Of a DNA stretch of 64,000 nt, positions 51,576-62,304 are shown in pieces. The translations under genes were made by a program, and so were the position numbers. The stretch lies in contig OZ023275.1 of NCBI GenBank assembly GCA_964007475.1, positions 24,947,052-25,011,051 of the forward strand, in the 5' to 3' direction. A model generated the notes under the pieces. That model saw nothing but the letters and a program-made list of their open reading frames with translations, did not search any database and was not told the origin of the DNA. Within the stretch, counting starts at the first letter, position 1. Each line of letters begins with the position of its first letter. The stretch is from Hybos culiciformis. Its lineage: Eukaryota > Arthropoda > Insecta > Diptera > Hybotidae.

Positions 51576-54500
51576 CTGAAAAGATCAATGCAAAAAAAAT
51601 TAATATTATTAATAAGTTTTAATTTTGAATCCATTTTCGTCAAGCTGTGATATTTTGGTTACAGAAAATGTCAAAAAAAAAAAAAATAAGTGACAAAACC
51701 AACCTTTTTTTGCTATTTTCCTTTCAACAACATTTGAAGATTTTTCAGGCCTAGCTGTGGAACGTTTCACTGGTGTTTTACCTCGTGATGAACTCGAAGA
51801 ACTTGAAGAATATGAAGATTCAGATTCAGATCCACTTGATTCTGAAGAGCCTTTAAATATAAAAATAAAATCACATCAGTATTGTACTATATATATAATT
51901 ATTGTATATATAAATTGCACTATAGTACAATTTATAATATAGTTTTATTTAATTTTTCTAAATCAATGTTACATTTTACCTGAACCAGAAGAACTAGTTC
52001 CGCCATGACGTCTTTTAGTTCTAGGCTTATCGTGACCAGCTTTTCGTGGTGGACTTGAAGCTTTCTTTCTTTTGCTCATAGGACTTAGTGGTGTTCTTTT
52101 GTCAGAAATTGGAGATGGTGTTAAATTACGACCATGTTTGCGAGCCTGTGGTGGTGAGCGGCGATAACCTAATCAAAACAAAAAACAACTATTTAGAGAA
52201 GACATATATTCATACATATAGTACGTTAAATAAAATGAGAACTACTAGATAATAAAAAAAATAAATAAAAGAAAATAAAGAAAATAAATAAAAATCGAAA
52301 ACGAGAAAACCTTGGTGATATGTAAATGAATCTGAATTTCTTAAATTTTTCTTGAGCAAAACAAATGGTATGCTTTTAGGTGGTGGCATTAGTTTTTCTT
52401 CACTATTCTTATGATTGTAATTATTATTTTTATTGTTATTGCTATGATTATTATTACTATTGTTCTTACAAACAATTTTACTTTGAATTCGTTGTGGTTT
52501 TCTCACTGTTTTAAAAAGAAAAAAACAAATTTTTTATCGGAATTTGGTATTACATCATACAGTCAATTTAAACGTTTATTGAACTCAGCGAAATTTATCG
52601 AACATCAAATTTTCACTTCCAATCAAAACTTCCTTCGAGCGATGAATCAAAAATTTGGCAATAATTCTGTATACATTATATTATATTTAGTCAACTATAT
52701 AAAAATGTATTAATTGAATTGAATTGAAAAAATTATTGATTGATTTTTATAAATATATTTTAATTAATTTTTCGGAACAACGAACTTTCGTGCCCCATTT
52801 TAATATAACAAGGCGGATTTTCAAGCAATTAATATTTTGACATATTAAAATTTCAAAAAATAAATTAATAACAATTTTCTTAATAAAAAGAAAATACAAT
52901 AATTACTATTTTATCTAGGTTTTGTTTCAATCAATTTTTTTTTGCCATTTCGATAATCAAAAAAATACACTATTTGGTTCTAAGATAGATTATTATTATT
53001 ATAATTGTAGCACTTTGTATAATTCATCCTAGCTCGAAAGAAGTTACAGCAACGCAATGGTGCAAAGTAAATAACACTTTAATGTCACAATATAAAACGA
53101 AAAAGTTTAGAAATTAAAACATTTCACACACATATCTTTTATTTGACAAGTAGTGTTAATTGAAAATAAAAAAAAAAGGTGAAAAAGGGCAATTTAAAAA
53201 ATCATTTTTTAAATATTATTGTATTATATAAATTTAAATTCATTTTCTTATTAGAATCTTGCAGTGAAAAAGAAATCATATTTTAAATAAAAATATAGAA
53301 AAATTAAACAATATCTTATACGTAGATTTATTAATAATATTTAAATTGTTTTGAATATTAATAATATTTGTGCTGTTCAAACAAATAATTATTAACAATA
53401 TTTCATTATTAAACGTTCCGTGTTAAATTTTTAAAGCTTTTTATTTTTCGAAAATTAATTAAAGCACAAAATAAATAAATCTGAAAAATCTGTTTAATCT
53501 CTCGAGGTATCAAGATGTGATAAAACATATTCGTAATAAAGTTTATATTATGACATTATTGGATAAAATTTGTATGACAAACTTTTGTGCATTACTTAAA
53601 AAAATGTTGATTTAAAACCATCGATAAAAAATGTCGAACGAACTAGCGAAAAATGTGTTTATTAAAATAAAAATTATTAAGTTTAATGATAATAATTAAT
53701 GAATTGACATTAATTGAAATTTATCATAATCAGATTTATTTTTAATTTTAAGAAATTCCTTTTCGCTCAGAAAACAGAAATCTTCAATTACCAACTTTTT
53801 GAAATCAATCTAAATGTAATTCTAGATTATGGCTAAACTGTATCAAATAAAAATGAGAACCACACAATTTTTTTTATATTACATTTAAAAAAAAAAATGA
53901 TATGAAAATTGAATTTTGTCAACCAGAATTTATAATTAATATAATTTCAGTGCATCATCAAATTTTTAGTGCATTACTTATTTCTATAAAAAAAGAATAT
54001 TTAATTTTCAAAAAAAAATCTACAATTAATTGAAAAACAAATAACTAAAGAAAATATTATAAAATATAAAACATTAAATTTTAATGTACCAGCAGTTTCA
54101 TCGAAATTTCGTTTCAATTTGAATTCTTTTAGGGCTTCGGAATTGCTATAAAAATTATTAGCAATATTATGAGCAGCTTTTATGTTTTTTTTTTTTTTTA
54201 GTTAGAAAAAGATTAAGTTTAAGTGAATTGTTAGAAAGAAAATACGTACAATATGTATTTATGTTTTTATATGTTAATTTAATAAAATAAAATTAAAACA
54301 TTTAAATTACTTGGTGACTTTCGACGTCGCTGTGGAGGACTAGGTGAATGACGCATATTTCGTTTAACATGAGGACGTGTTGGAGGTGTTGCTACACGTG
54401 GATGTGATGAACTGTTATAGCGACGTCTTCTTTCTGGTGTTGGAGAACGACTGGAATCTGAAGAGGAACGAGATGTGCTAGAACTTGAGGAATACGAAGA

Positions 54501-56366
54501 CGGTGTGCTGTAGCTTCTGCGTCTTCTTTTGTCGTGATCTCGACCTCTCTCACGACCACTGGGTGATTTTGATCTCATCCACGGATCGTTCCATTCATCA
54601 CCACGACCAACAGCTTCAACTCGCTGAACAATAACCTCTCGTGTTGGACGTCTTCGAATTGATGATTCATCTTCATATTGAGGCATTCGATGCGGCGGTA
54701 ATTCGCGATATCGGGTAGTTCTTCCATAAGGATCGACTTCATCATATGCCGGTCCACCTGGTCTAGTCGGTATTCCTCTTGGAGGTGGGCTATAATAAGG
54801 AGGTCTACCAGCATGCCCAGCATAAGGTGGTGAAGCCTATAAGGCAATTAATTAAAAATCAATAATCGAAAAAAGTATCTAAAAAATTGTATAATTAATA
54901 TGTTCAAATTTTATAAATTTTGTACTTACTTCTGGCGTTTGTCTTCCTTCTCTTGTATAATAATTATCTTTCTCTAATTCGTCAGGTGATAAAGTCAAAT
55001 TCATTTTTTTGTCTTCAAAATCCATGTCTTGTTCTTTTCTTTTGTTTGCCTTTCGCATCATTTCCTTAGCTGTTCTCAAGCCTCGTTCCCAAGCACTCTC
55101 TGTCATTGACCCCGCACCGGCGGCTTCTGTTGGTGGTACTGCAACAGGGGGCAAAATCCTTGGATCATGATGAGGAGGAAAAACTGGATGATGTATTGGT
55201 GGTCTATGATGTAGCATTGGTCTCTCGGGCCTATAATCGAAATGATCGCGTACATATGGGGGATGCATTGCGTGGGGAGGGGGTATGGGAACAGGCCGGA
55301 CCATATCAAACATTGTGTAATTGCCTTTGTCTGTTACGCCTGGGTGAAGGAAACGACAACTCATTCCCCATGTACACGCTCCACGAGTATAAAACCGACA
55401 GACCGGCTTTGGTTCAGTTTCCTCTGGTCTTTTTTCTTCTTCATCACTAACTTCACCTTCTTCTAATTCTTCGCCTTCTTCAAGTTCTTCTTTATCTTTC
55501 GATAGTTCTCCGAGTTCACTACCCAATTTTTCATCATCTTTATTAATTTCTTGACATTCACCTTCCTCTGCTTCAAAATCTAATGCGTCCTCATCATGCT
55601 TTTTCACCAAATCGTCATCGTCATCATCATCATCAATTGACATTTCACCATTATTTTTATTACCATTTTCAATTTTTTCTTTATTTTCCATTGCTTTTAG
55701 CTGATTTTTTTTTTGATCTAATTTCTGTCTTAGATCGGTAATTAATTGCTCCTCATTTTCATTTTCTTGATTTGATTTATTTTTAATTCCGTCTTCGTCA
55801 TCGTCGCCAAATGATTGCTTACTACGTTCATTCCGACTACCCTCCAGATCGCTAACATCACTCAGATCTTCATGACTCATATTGATTCGAACATCTTCCT
55901 CATCACCATTTTTGCGACCATTTAAATTCGAATGTCCACTTCCTCGACTTGAAACACTTGAGTGCCTTGAACTTCTTCGTGCTGGTGAAAATGACTGATT
56001 TCGTGATACAGCACCTTAATTTTAGGAATAAAGATTACTACGATTATCAAAACTTGCTTAAAATAAAAAATAAAAATTAAAGTTTTTTTTTAAATAATTA
56101 AATGTTAATGTTTAAATCATTAAGTATATGAAAAAATAATAAATAATTTTCTTACGTTCACTTCGATGAGATCCACCGCTACTACTACGAGACTTACGTC
56201 TATTAGATTCATTATAACTGGAAGCTCTTGAACTATTACGAGATCTGTCTAACGATGGTTGTGGTGAATTATTATCAGCAATGCCCGGACTTGATGGTCG
56301 TGACGAGCTGCCCGATGTTGATGAATTTGAATTAGATGAGTTTGGGCGTGACTCATCTGAATCCAT
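51361..56366 (-). CDS. ZC3H18: Zinc finger CCCH domain protein 18 (ZC3H18), eight coding exons
   Basis: ZC3H18 is a nuclear protein that links the cap-binding complex/ARS2 to the NEXT-exosome route and so steers RNA decay versus export. Exons on the minus strand are 56366-56156, 56014-54930, 54836-54311, 54176-54090, 52505-52311, 52168-51980, 51850-51704 and 51575-51361; they total 2,655 nt, or 884 aa plus stop. Order of parts: a Ser/Arg-rich N-terminus; an acidic region with an eight-Asp run (about 198-205) and ELEEGEELEEGEVSDEEE; one CCCH finger C276-x7-C284-x5-C290-x3-H294 in VCRFYTRGACTWGMSCRFLH; the family block TESAWERGLRTAKEMMRKA; a Pro/Tyr-rich stretch; GDEWNDPWMRSKSP; long RS/SP-rich tracts; and a conserved C-terminal helix ending REELLKQLRAVEDAIARKK. 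Finger, WERGL block and terminal helix each match vertebrate ZC3H18 closely. Exons 4 and 5 are less certain than the rest. Confidence 0.9.
52311..52505 (-). CDS. ZC3H18: ZC3H18 candidate exon 5 (195 nt, phase 1-1, likely cassette)
   Basis: A strong acceptor (T/C tract then AAAACAG) opens 65 codons starting VRKPQRIQSK, running through an Asn-rich tract, then EEKLMPPPKSIPFVLL and onward. The only donor that keeps phase with exon 6 is CAAG followed by GTTTTC, which is poor. Joining exon 4 directly to exon 6 also keeps the frame, so this is a good candidate for alternative inclusion or an annotation ambiguity. Confidence 0.5.
52506..54089 (-). other. ZC3H18: ZC3H18 intron between candidate exons 4 and 5
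   Basis: About 1.58 kb of A/T-rich DNA. A 100-codon plus-strand open frame at 52411-52713 overlaps exon 5 and has no supporting features. Nothing else recognised. Confidence 0.65.
54090..54176 (-). CDS. ZC3H18: ZC3H18 candidate exon 4 (87 nt, phase 1-1)
   Basis: Read as an exon because it is open between an AAAAG acceptor, preceded by the branch-like CTAAC at about 54203-54207, and a GTACAT donor. It preserves frame (29 codons: AHNIANNFYSNSEALKEFKL and onward). The acceptor lacks a pyrimidine tract, so the exact start is uncertain. Skipping it would also keep the frame. Confidence 0.55.
54930..56014 (-). CDS. ZC3H18: ZC3H18 coding exon 2 (acidic region, CCCH finger, WERGL block)
   Basis: The largest exon at 1,085 nt. 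It enters in phase 1 from exon 1 across a 141-nt intron and exits in phase 0 at GAA followed by GTAAGT. It holds the acidic tract, the only zinc finger and a proline/histidine-rich linker. Two open frames on the opposite strand (55106-55466) are shadows of it. Confidence 0.92.
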
Positions 56367-56422
56367 GTGTCTTCTTGGCGGAATAATGGAAATATTTTCA
56401 ATTCCCCTTCAAAATTGTATTG
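56367..56422 (-). other. ZC3H18: ZC3H18 5' UTR part of the start-codon exon
   Basis: On the minus strand the acceptor TTTCTAACAG ends at 56423, so the exon with the ATG probably begins at 56422 and has 56 nt of leader. A matching strong donor (GCGCAGCAG then GTAAGAAG) lies at 58654/58653, suggesting a non-coding first exon there and a 5' UTR intron of about 2.2 kb. This is inference from splice-site quality only. Confidence 0.5.
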
Positions 56423-59400
56423 CTGTTAGAAATGCGAATTTGAAAAGAAAAAAATTTGAATTATTTGACAAATAAAATATGAAATTGTTAGTATTTAGTT
56501 TTTAAAATAAGAAAAGAAAGAAAAAATTATAAATTTAGTAGGTACAATTTTTATTTCCCAAATTGTATGTAAGTTTATATGTACATATTATTTATGTTTT
56601 CACAGTAGTAAGTAGTACAATTTTACATTCCTAGCTAAAAAAAAACTCTAATAACTCTTAAACTTCATAAAATCTTTATTCACCGAACTTTTTTCTATAA
56701 ATTCAATCAAATATTTATATTCCTAGTGCTCTTTTATAATAAACCCCAATAACTACTTTTGTAAGTCACTGTAGGTATATTTTGAATTTTTTTTTATTTA
56801 ATTTAATTTAAAGTTTTACTGCAATTAGATATTACATAATATATTTACTATGATGTCTAGATATATAAAAATAAATACCTGTAGGTATAATAATTATATT
56901 CGAGACTTAAACTATGAATTTTTTTTTTCATTTAAACTCAGAGAAGAAATAATTTTTGGTGATTGGCATGACACAAGATAAAATATAGAATTTTTAATAA
57001 TTTCGAAATAAATACTCTTAATAACAAAAAAGAATCATTTTATTGCATTTGCATACTTAATCAATAAAATTTAAATATTTATTAGAAATACATTTATATA
57101 AACACTATCTTCGTGTACATCAATGTTGATTAATTCAAAAATTATTATATAGATACATAAAAATTATTAATAAGTAAATTGAAAAAAAAAAAAAAAAAAA
57201 AATTTAATCAATGAAATTGAAAAGAAAGAAATTAAGTTTTTTAATTCTCAATTAAATAATTTATTGAGTTTTGTTTCATTGATTTTGTCCTTGAAATAAT
57301 TTGTTTATTTATGCTTCGGTTTGTTTTCGTTTAAAAAGAATAAAATTCACTATCATTAATTGAAATTTTGTTTTAACACAATATCGGAAACTATTTGAAT
57401 GATGTATACAATTGAATCCACAGGCTGAATGAAATATAGATTCTTAGAAATGATATCTTATTATTAGAAATGTGAGTAGGTACCTACATATTGTGAATCA
57501 ACATGGAATCTTCAAATTATGTTTATTGTTCACAAACCATATTATAAGCCGAATGTGTAATAAAATTTCCCCGCCAAAAATTTGTTTACACAAGTAGATG
57601 GTAGGTAGGTACTCTAAAGTCTAAAAGCAATATGTTAGCTTATAAATCGATAGTGTACCCACAAACAAAATGCGTTGAGCACAAGATTTTTAAATTATTT
57701 CTGCCATCACCAAAAATCGTTCAAATGAATACAAGGTATAAAGGTAAGGTTATCTTACTAACCTAACCTAAAATTGAACCTAAAATTGAAACAAAAAAAA
57801 TAAATACTTAAATAAAATTATTATTTTTAACACCAAAAATTTTATATTTTGCTTTGCAGGAAAATATTTTTATTTTTTTTGTTTTTTTTTTATTTATTAT
57901 ACGCGTTGCCCATATTTCTTACCTTCATTTTTATTTTTATTTTTCTTTAATAATTTTTTTTTTTTTTTAAATTTGACTTTATTTAAAAAAAAAATGTAGG
58001 TATTCTTTAATTTGAAAAACTACAAAAAAAATGTTTTTTACTTTTTCTTTTACTAAATATATATATAATATACAATTTAATTACCAATATACTAAATTAA
58101 TTAAATACTTAGATAAAAAAAATAATTTTTATATAAGCAAAAAACTAAAAAAAATTAAAAATTCTAAAAAAAAAATCAAATTAAATTGATTCTTCCCGAC
58201 CTTAAATCAGACTTTGTCTAAGTCGTTTTTTTTTTTTTTTTTGATTTAAAAAACCTTGAGTCTTCTTTTTTTTTTAATTTTATTTTATTTTTAAATTTAT
58301 TTAAACATTTTTAACTCCAAACTTTCGGAGTAATATATAAAAAAAAAAAACATGAAAAAATTTTAACAAATTTTGTTGACTTTTATTTGTTTAAAAAAAA
58401 AAAACATTTTTTGTTATTTACACTTTTTCTTCTTGTGAATCTGACTTTTAAAAATTTTAAAACTTTATTTGCATTATTTTGAACTTGAAATTTTTATTGT
58501 TTTTTCTTTTTCTTTTTTTAAATTTTTATTATTTAATTTTTTATTTTAACGAAAGATTTTGAAACTGTGGAAATTTTTAGAAAGAAAAAAATATTACAAT
58601 TTTTTTTTTTTTTTTAATAAATATAAAATTTTTAGTCGATTATGGCTTCTTACCTGCTGCGCTGTTTAGCCGACTTTTAAAACAAAAAAAAAAAAAAAAA
58701 AAAGAAAAAACTTTCACAAAAAATTTTTCTTCTTTTTGGTAGATGAGAATTTTAAATCACGATTTTTTTTTTCTGTTTTTTTTGACAAATTTATGAAATT
58801 CGCATTGATAAATTTATTAAATTATTAGAATTTAATAAATTGTGAATAAATTTTTATAAATTTTTTTCAAAAATTTTATGAATTTATATTAATTTTTGAA
58901 TAAAAAGAAATTACATTAAAAAATGATGGTGACCGAGAATAATGAGAAAATTTGCCATTAAGCAAAAATTTTTGAAATTTATTCCCATTCATATTTTTGT
59001 GAATTAATTTGTCAAAAGCAAAGCAATAATTTGACTTGTTTTGAAAATTAATTCACGATGAAAAACTTTAGAGAATTAGGGTTCAGCATTGGAAAAAGAT
59101 AAAAAATAAATGGTGTTGAATTTTCTCAATTTTATAAATTCAAGAATTGCCCTCTGGTGATGAATAACTGAATTAAATTTTTTGCCCTCAAAGAGCATGA
59201 TAAAACTTCTGATGTTGATATGTGATGTGAATCACTCGAAGTGAAACGATTCAACGCATAATCGCAAGTGAATTGTGAATTATTGAGAAATTTGAAGTTG
59301 CAATAAACTTAATTTGTAACATAGAAATAATAGTAAAAGAAAGGTGATTGACGTTGTGGTAAGAAGTGCGTGTTGAAAATTGAAAATGTACCCCCCCAAG

Positions 59401-60509
59401 AATAAAAGTTAGTTTCCGATTGCAATATTCCCCTTTTGTTAAAACTTTTTTCGTATAAACGGAAAACTATGATATGGTTTTTTCGTGGTGAAAGTGAGTG
59501 GTGAAAACTTGGGGGGGTACATATTCACAGTTAAACAACAACAACTTTGACTTCCTTATTGTTTTCCTTTTCTTAAGGAAAAAAAATTCAATTGCCAGGC
59601 TGTGATTTGATTTGTAACCACAAAAAAAATAAATAAAAATTTATATGACAAACCAAACCACAGAATAAATTATTTCACCTCAAAAGTCAAAACCATAAAT
59701 TCATAGTTTCCAAACCTATTGACTGTTTTGACAAGCCATTTATTTACTTTTTTTTCACCCATAAGTATGTGCCTTTTTTCGCCATAGGAGTCGCTATTTG
59801 GAGATTTAAATAAGTGAATAGTGTCCAAGTTAAAACTCATCCGTAGAGTTGAAAGTTTTTTTTCGAAAGCCCTTCAATCTTGAATAACTTTTCGAACCGT
59901 ATTATAAATCATATTAGTGTTACCACACTGTTACAATTGAGTTTTATATGATTATTTTATTACCGACCTTCTGATTATGACTCTCCACTCCAATTCTTGA
60001 TTTAAGTATGACAACTAGATGGCTCATTTACAATATTTACCTGTAAATATTTTTGTTTGCAGTTTTTCTGTGTCCGTTTCCGTTCCTCTTGCTTCCTCCT
60101 TCATTTGTCATATTTTGTTATTGTTTTTTTTAATTAAAAATAAAATAACAAACAAAACAATTAACCAAAACCAATCAATCAAAAATCAAACATTGGTCTT
60201 CTTTCTAAAATCATTATTATTATTCCTAATTTCGATTGGATTTAGTGAATTTGAGTATCGAAAATTCGAGGGCAGAATTCTGTGTGTGACTAGCTCAATT
60301 TTTTAATACCTAAATTTGTCAACTCACCAGATACAGATACAGAATATAACCATCATTTCATCCTACCTGGACTGGTTATTTCGTTGGATTAATTGTGATT
60401 GTATTGTGGTTACTGCCATTACTGGTTGCTTCTTAACAAAAAAATCAGATTCCAGCCAGTTTAATAATTTACACGATTTAATAAAAATCATACAATTAAG
60501 TTGAAAAAA
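56423..60509. other. Non-coding stretch between the ZC3H18 start and the coiled-coil gene
   Basis: It probably holds the ZC3H18 5' UTR intron (56423-58653), its first exon and a divergent promoter around 58.7-60.4 kb. The stretch 57.18-58.75 kb has an exceptional density of long A and T runs (for example 57181, 57957, 58227, 58600, 58684). From about 58.9 kb composition becomes more complex. Open frames at 60019-60306 and 60316-60504 overlap the likely 5' leader of the plus-strand gene and show no family features. Confidence 0.5.
59386..59522. repeat. 15-bp exact inverted repeat with C7/G7 cores
   Basis: ATGTACCCCCCCAAG at 59386-59400 and its exact complement CTTGGGGGGGTACAT at 59508-59522, with about 107 bases between. 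The C7/G7 blocks are exceptional in this A/T-rich DNA. It sits upstream of both divergent genes, so a paired regulatory site is as possible as a small transposon. Confidence 0.8.
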
Positions 60510-61177
60510 ATGGCTTCGACTGCATGTAATGTGAATGAACTTTATCAATGGGTAAGTGAGACATAATAAGAGGGGTAAATTTTATAGTAGGTAATGGTAA
60601 AAAACTTTTAGAATGATTTCGATATGAAAAAATTACATAAATTCATAGACACCATTTTTTTAACCTATCATCGTTCATTTTTTGGAGGACCTGTTTCTTC
60701 ATTATAAAATTAAAGATAAGCTCTTTTAATAAACTTACAGGTAGGTAGGTAAAGTACATTTCTTAGTGATCCCCTGTTTTGTCTTTTCTTTTAAAAATGT
60801 ATGATTTTTATATCTACTGAATTTTTTGAAATAACTACCTACCAACTATCTAATTTTTTTGAAAAAGTAATAAAAATAATGTTAATTTTTTTTAATTTAA
60901 GGCTGCTAATGCTGACAAAAAAGTTTGTATACTGTATTCACAACTTAAGGAAATGGAAAGTATTTTTTTGAAAAGTAATATTTCTGAAGATGAAATCAGT
61001 ATACTGGAAATGTTGCATATATTTGATTCTATTTCAAATACCCAGAAAAGTCTTAAACAAAATATTGAAAATACAGCAAAAATTACAAAAGAAATCAAAT
61101 CAGATTTAACATATCAAATGGATGTCTTGGATAAAACTTTTAATTTATTAAAATTGGAAGCAGAAAATCGCATGTAA
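60510..61177 (+). CDS. Small coiled-coil protein, unrecognised, two coding exons
   Basis: Exon 1 is 60510-60551 (MASTACNVNELYQW) with a perfect GTAAGT donor. Exon 2 is 60902-61177, entered in phase 0 after TTTAATTTAAG, giving 105 aa and TAA. The protein is almost wholly helical by composition. Heptad-like stretches run through KVCILYSQLKEMESIF, then ISILEMLHIFDSISNTQK, and a C-terminal ITKEIKSDL and MDVLDKTFNLLKLEAE. There is no signal peptide or membrane segment. Size and helical content recall small subunits of cytoskeletal, kinetochore or vesicle-tethering complexes, but no family motif was seen and no function is claimed. AATAAA at 61305 fits a 3' end. The ATG has AAAA before it, a good insect start context. 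Confidence 0.75.
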
Positions 61178-62304
61178 CGATAAATGGAAGGCATCTTAAA
61201 ATAACAATTTTTTTTGTTTAAACTAAAATTTTTTTTTGCTGTTTTGTAAACAACACTTGTTCTTTCCTTATTTTTTATAAAACATCTTTAACTAACGAGA
61301 TAAAAATAAACAAAATCATCAAGAAATAGTTACAATTTTCTTAATGTTGGGCACAAACTTTCCATTAGTTTCTTTCTAGATTACAGTATAATAACGCTTT
61401 TTAAATGGTGTTTTTTTAATTTAAATTTATTCAACATATATAATTTTATTTTGAACTAAAACATAGACATTTTATCCTTGTTTAGAAAATACAAGCATAA
61501 AATATTGATCAAAATTTTAAAATAACATTAATAAATATGAAATGGATATTTTAAATTCACGACAATTATTTTCAACATTTAAAATTTATTTAAATTAAAA
61601 ATTAAATTCTTAAAACTATGGATTTTTTTATTAAATCAAGCAAATTACATTTCAATTCTCAAAAAACTTAACAACATATTTTGTCTTTGCAAAAATTTTA
61701 TCAAGTATGTATGTATATCGTAATTTCTTTTTATTGTCCTTGAACCATTTTTTGATCTTTTAATGTATCCCGATATTATAAAACTCCCAGAGAATCTCCT
61801 TTTCATTCGAGTGAAAATAGATAAGATTATGTATAATTAAATTTTCGACAAAGTACCATTTAATAATACATTTGGGAATAGGCCTAGAAGCAATATTAAA
61901 TTGAATGAATCAATTATTAAGCCATCATTTACGATTAATCATGATCACACGAATTAAGGACACGTGTTCAAGATTATAACACTTTGTACATTGTTGAATT
62001 CTATTCTACAGCAGGTATTTTTCATTTAAGCATTGAATTAAATTTATCTGTTAAATAAAATCAGTATGTATTTTCAATAATTTCTTTGTGAAAATAACCT
62101 TGTCTCAGTGGATAAGAACCCGAATTTCAATCATTTATCGCTTTCCGTCCATTAATGTAAGGAGTGAAATTATATTAAGCGAATGTTATACAAGTAACAA
62201 TTATTATGCATGCAATACATTTCAAATAAGATTATTTAATATAAATTTTCATTTCTTAACCAGGCCAATAGAGCTAGTAAAGCTGGTTGTAAGATGACCA
62301 GTTT
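61178..62304. other. Convergent intergenic DNA between the coiled-coil gene and LZTR1
   Basis: Both 3' UTRs must lie here. No coding exon is supported: the 69-codon open frame at 62088-62297 has no recognisable content and runs opposite to the LZTR1 3' end. Confidence 0.6.
61305..61310 (+). promoter_or_regulatory. Candidate poly(A) signal of the coiled-coil gene
   Basis: AATAAA lies 127 bases past the stop codon. Confidence 0.4.

Noticed and set aside
51245..51622. 125-codon plus-strand frame
   Set aside because: Antisense shadow of the ZC3H18 C-terminal exon.
54575..54847. 90-codon minus-strand frame starting MPYRLHHL
   Set aside because: Out-of-frame shadow of ZC3H18 exon 3; the frame with GDEWNDPWMRSKSP is the one that matches the family and joins in phase.
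55106..55466. Two plus-strand open frames opposite ZC3H18
   Set aside because: Shadows of ZC3H18 exon 2, where Pro/His-rich coding lacks stops on the other strand.
62096..62130. tRNA A-box-like TGTCTCAGTGGATAAG
   Set aside because: No B box follows within tRNA distance; too weak to call.
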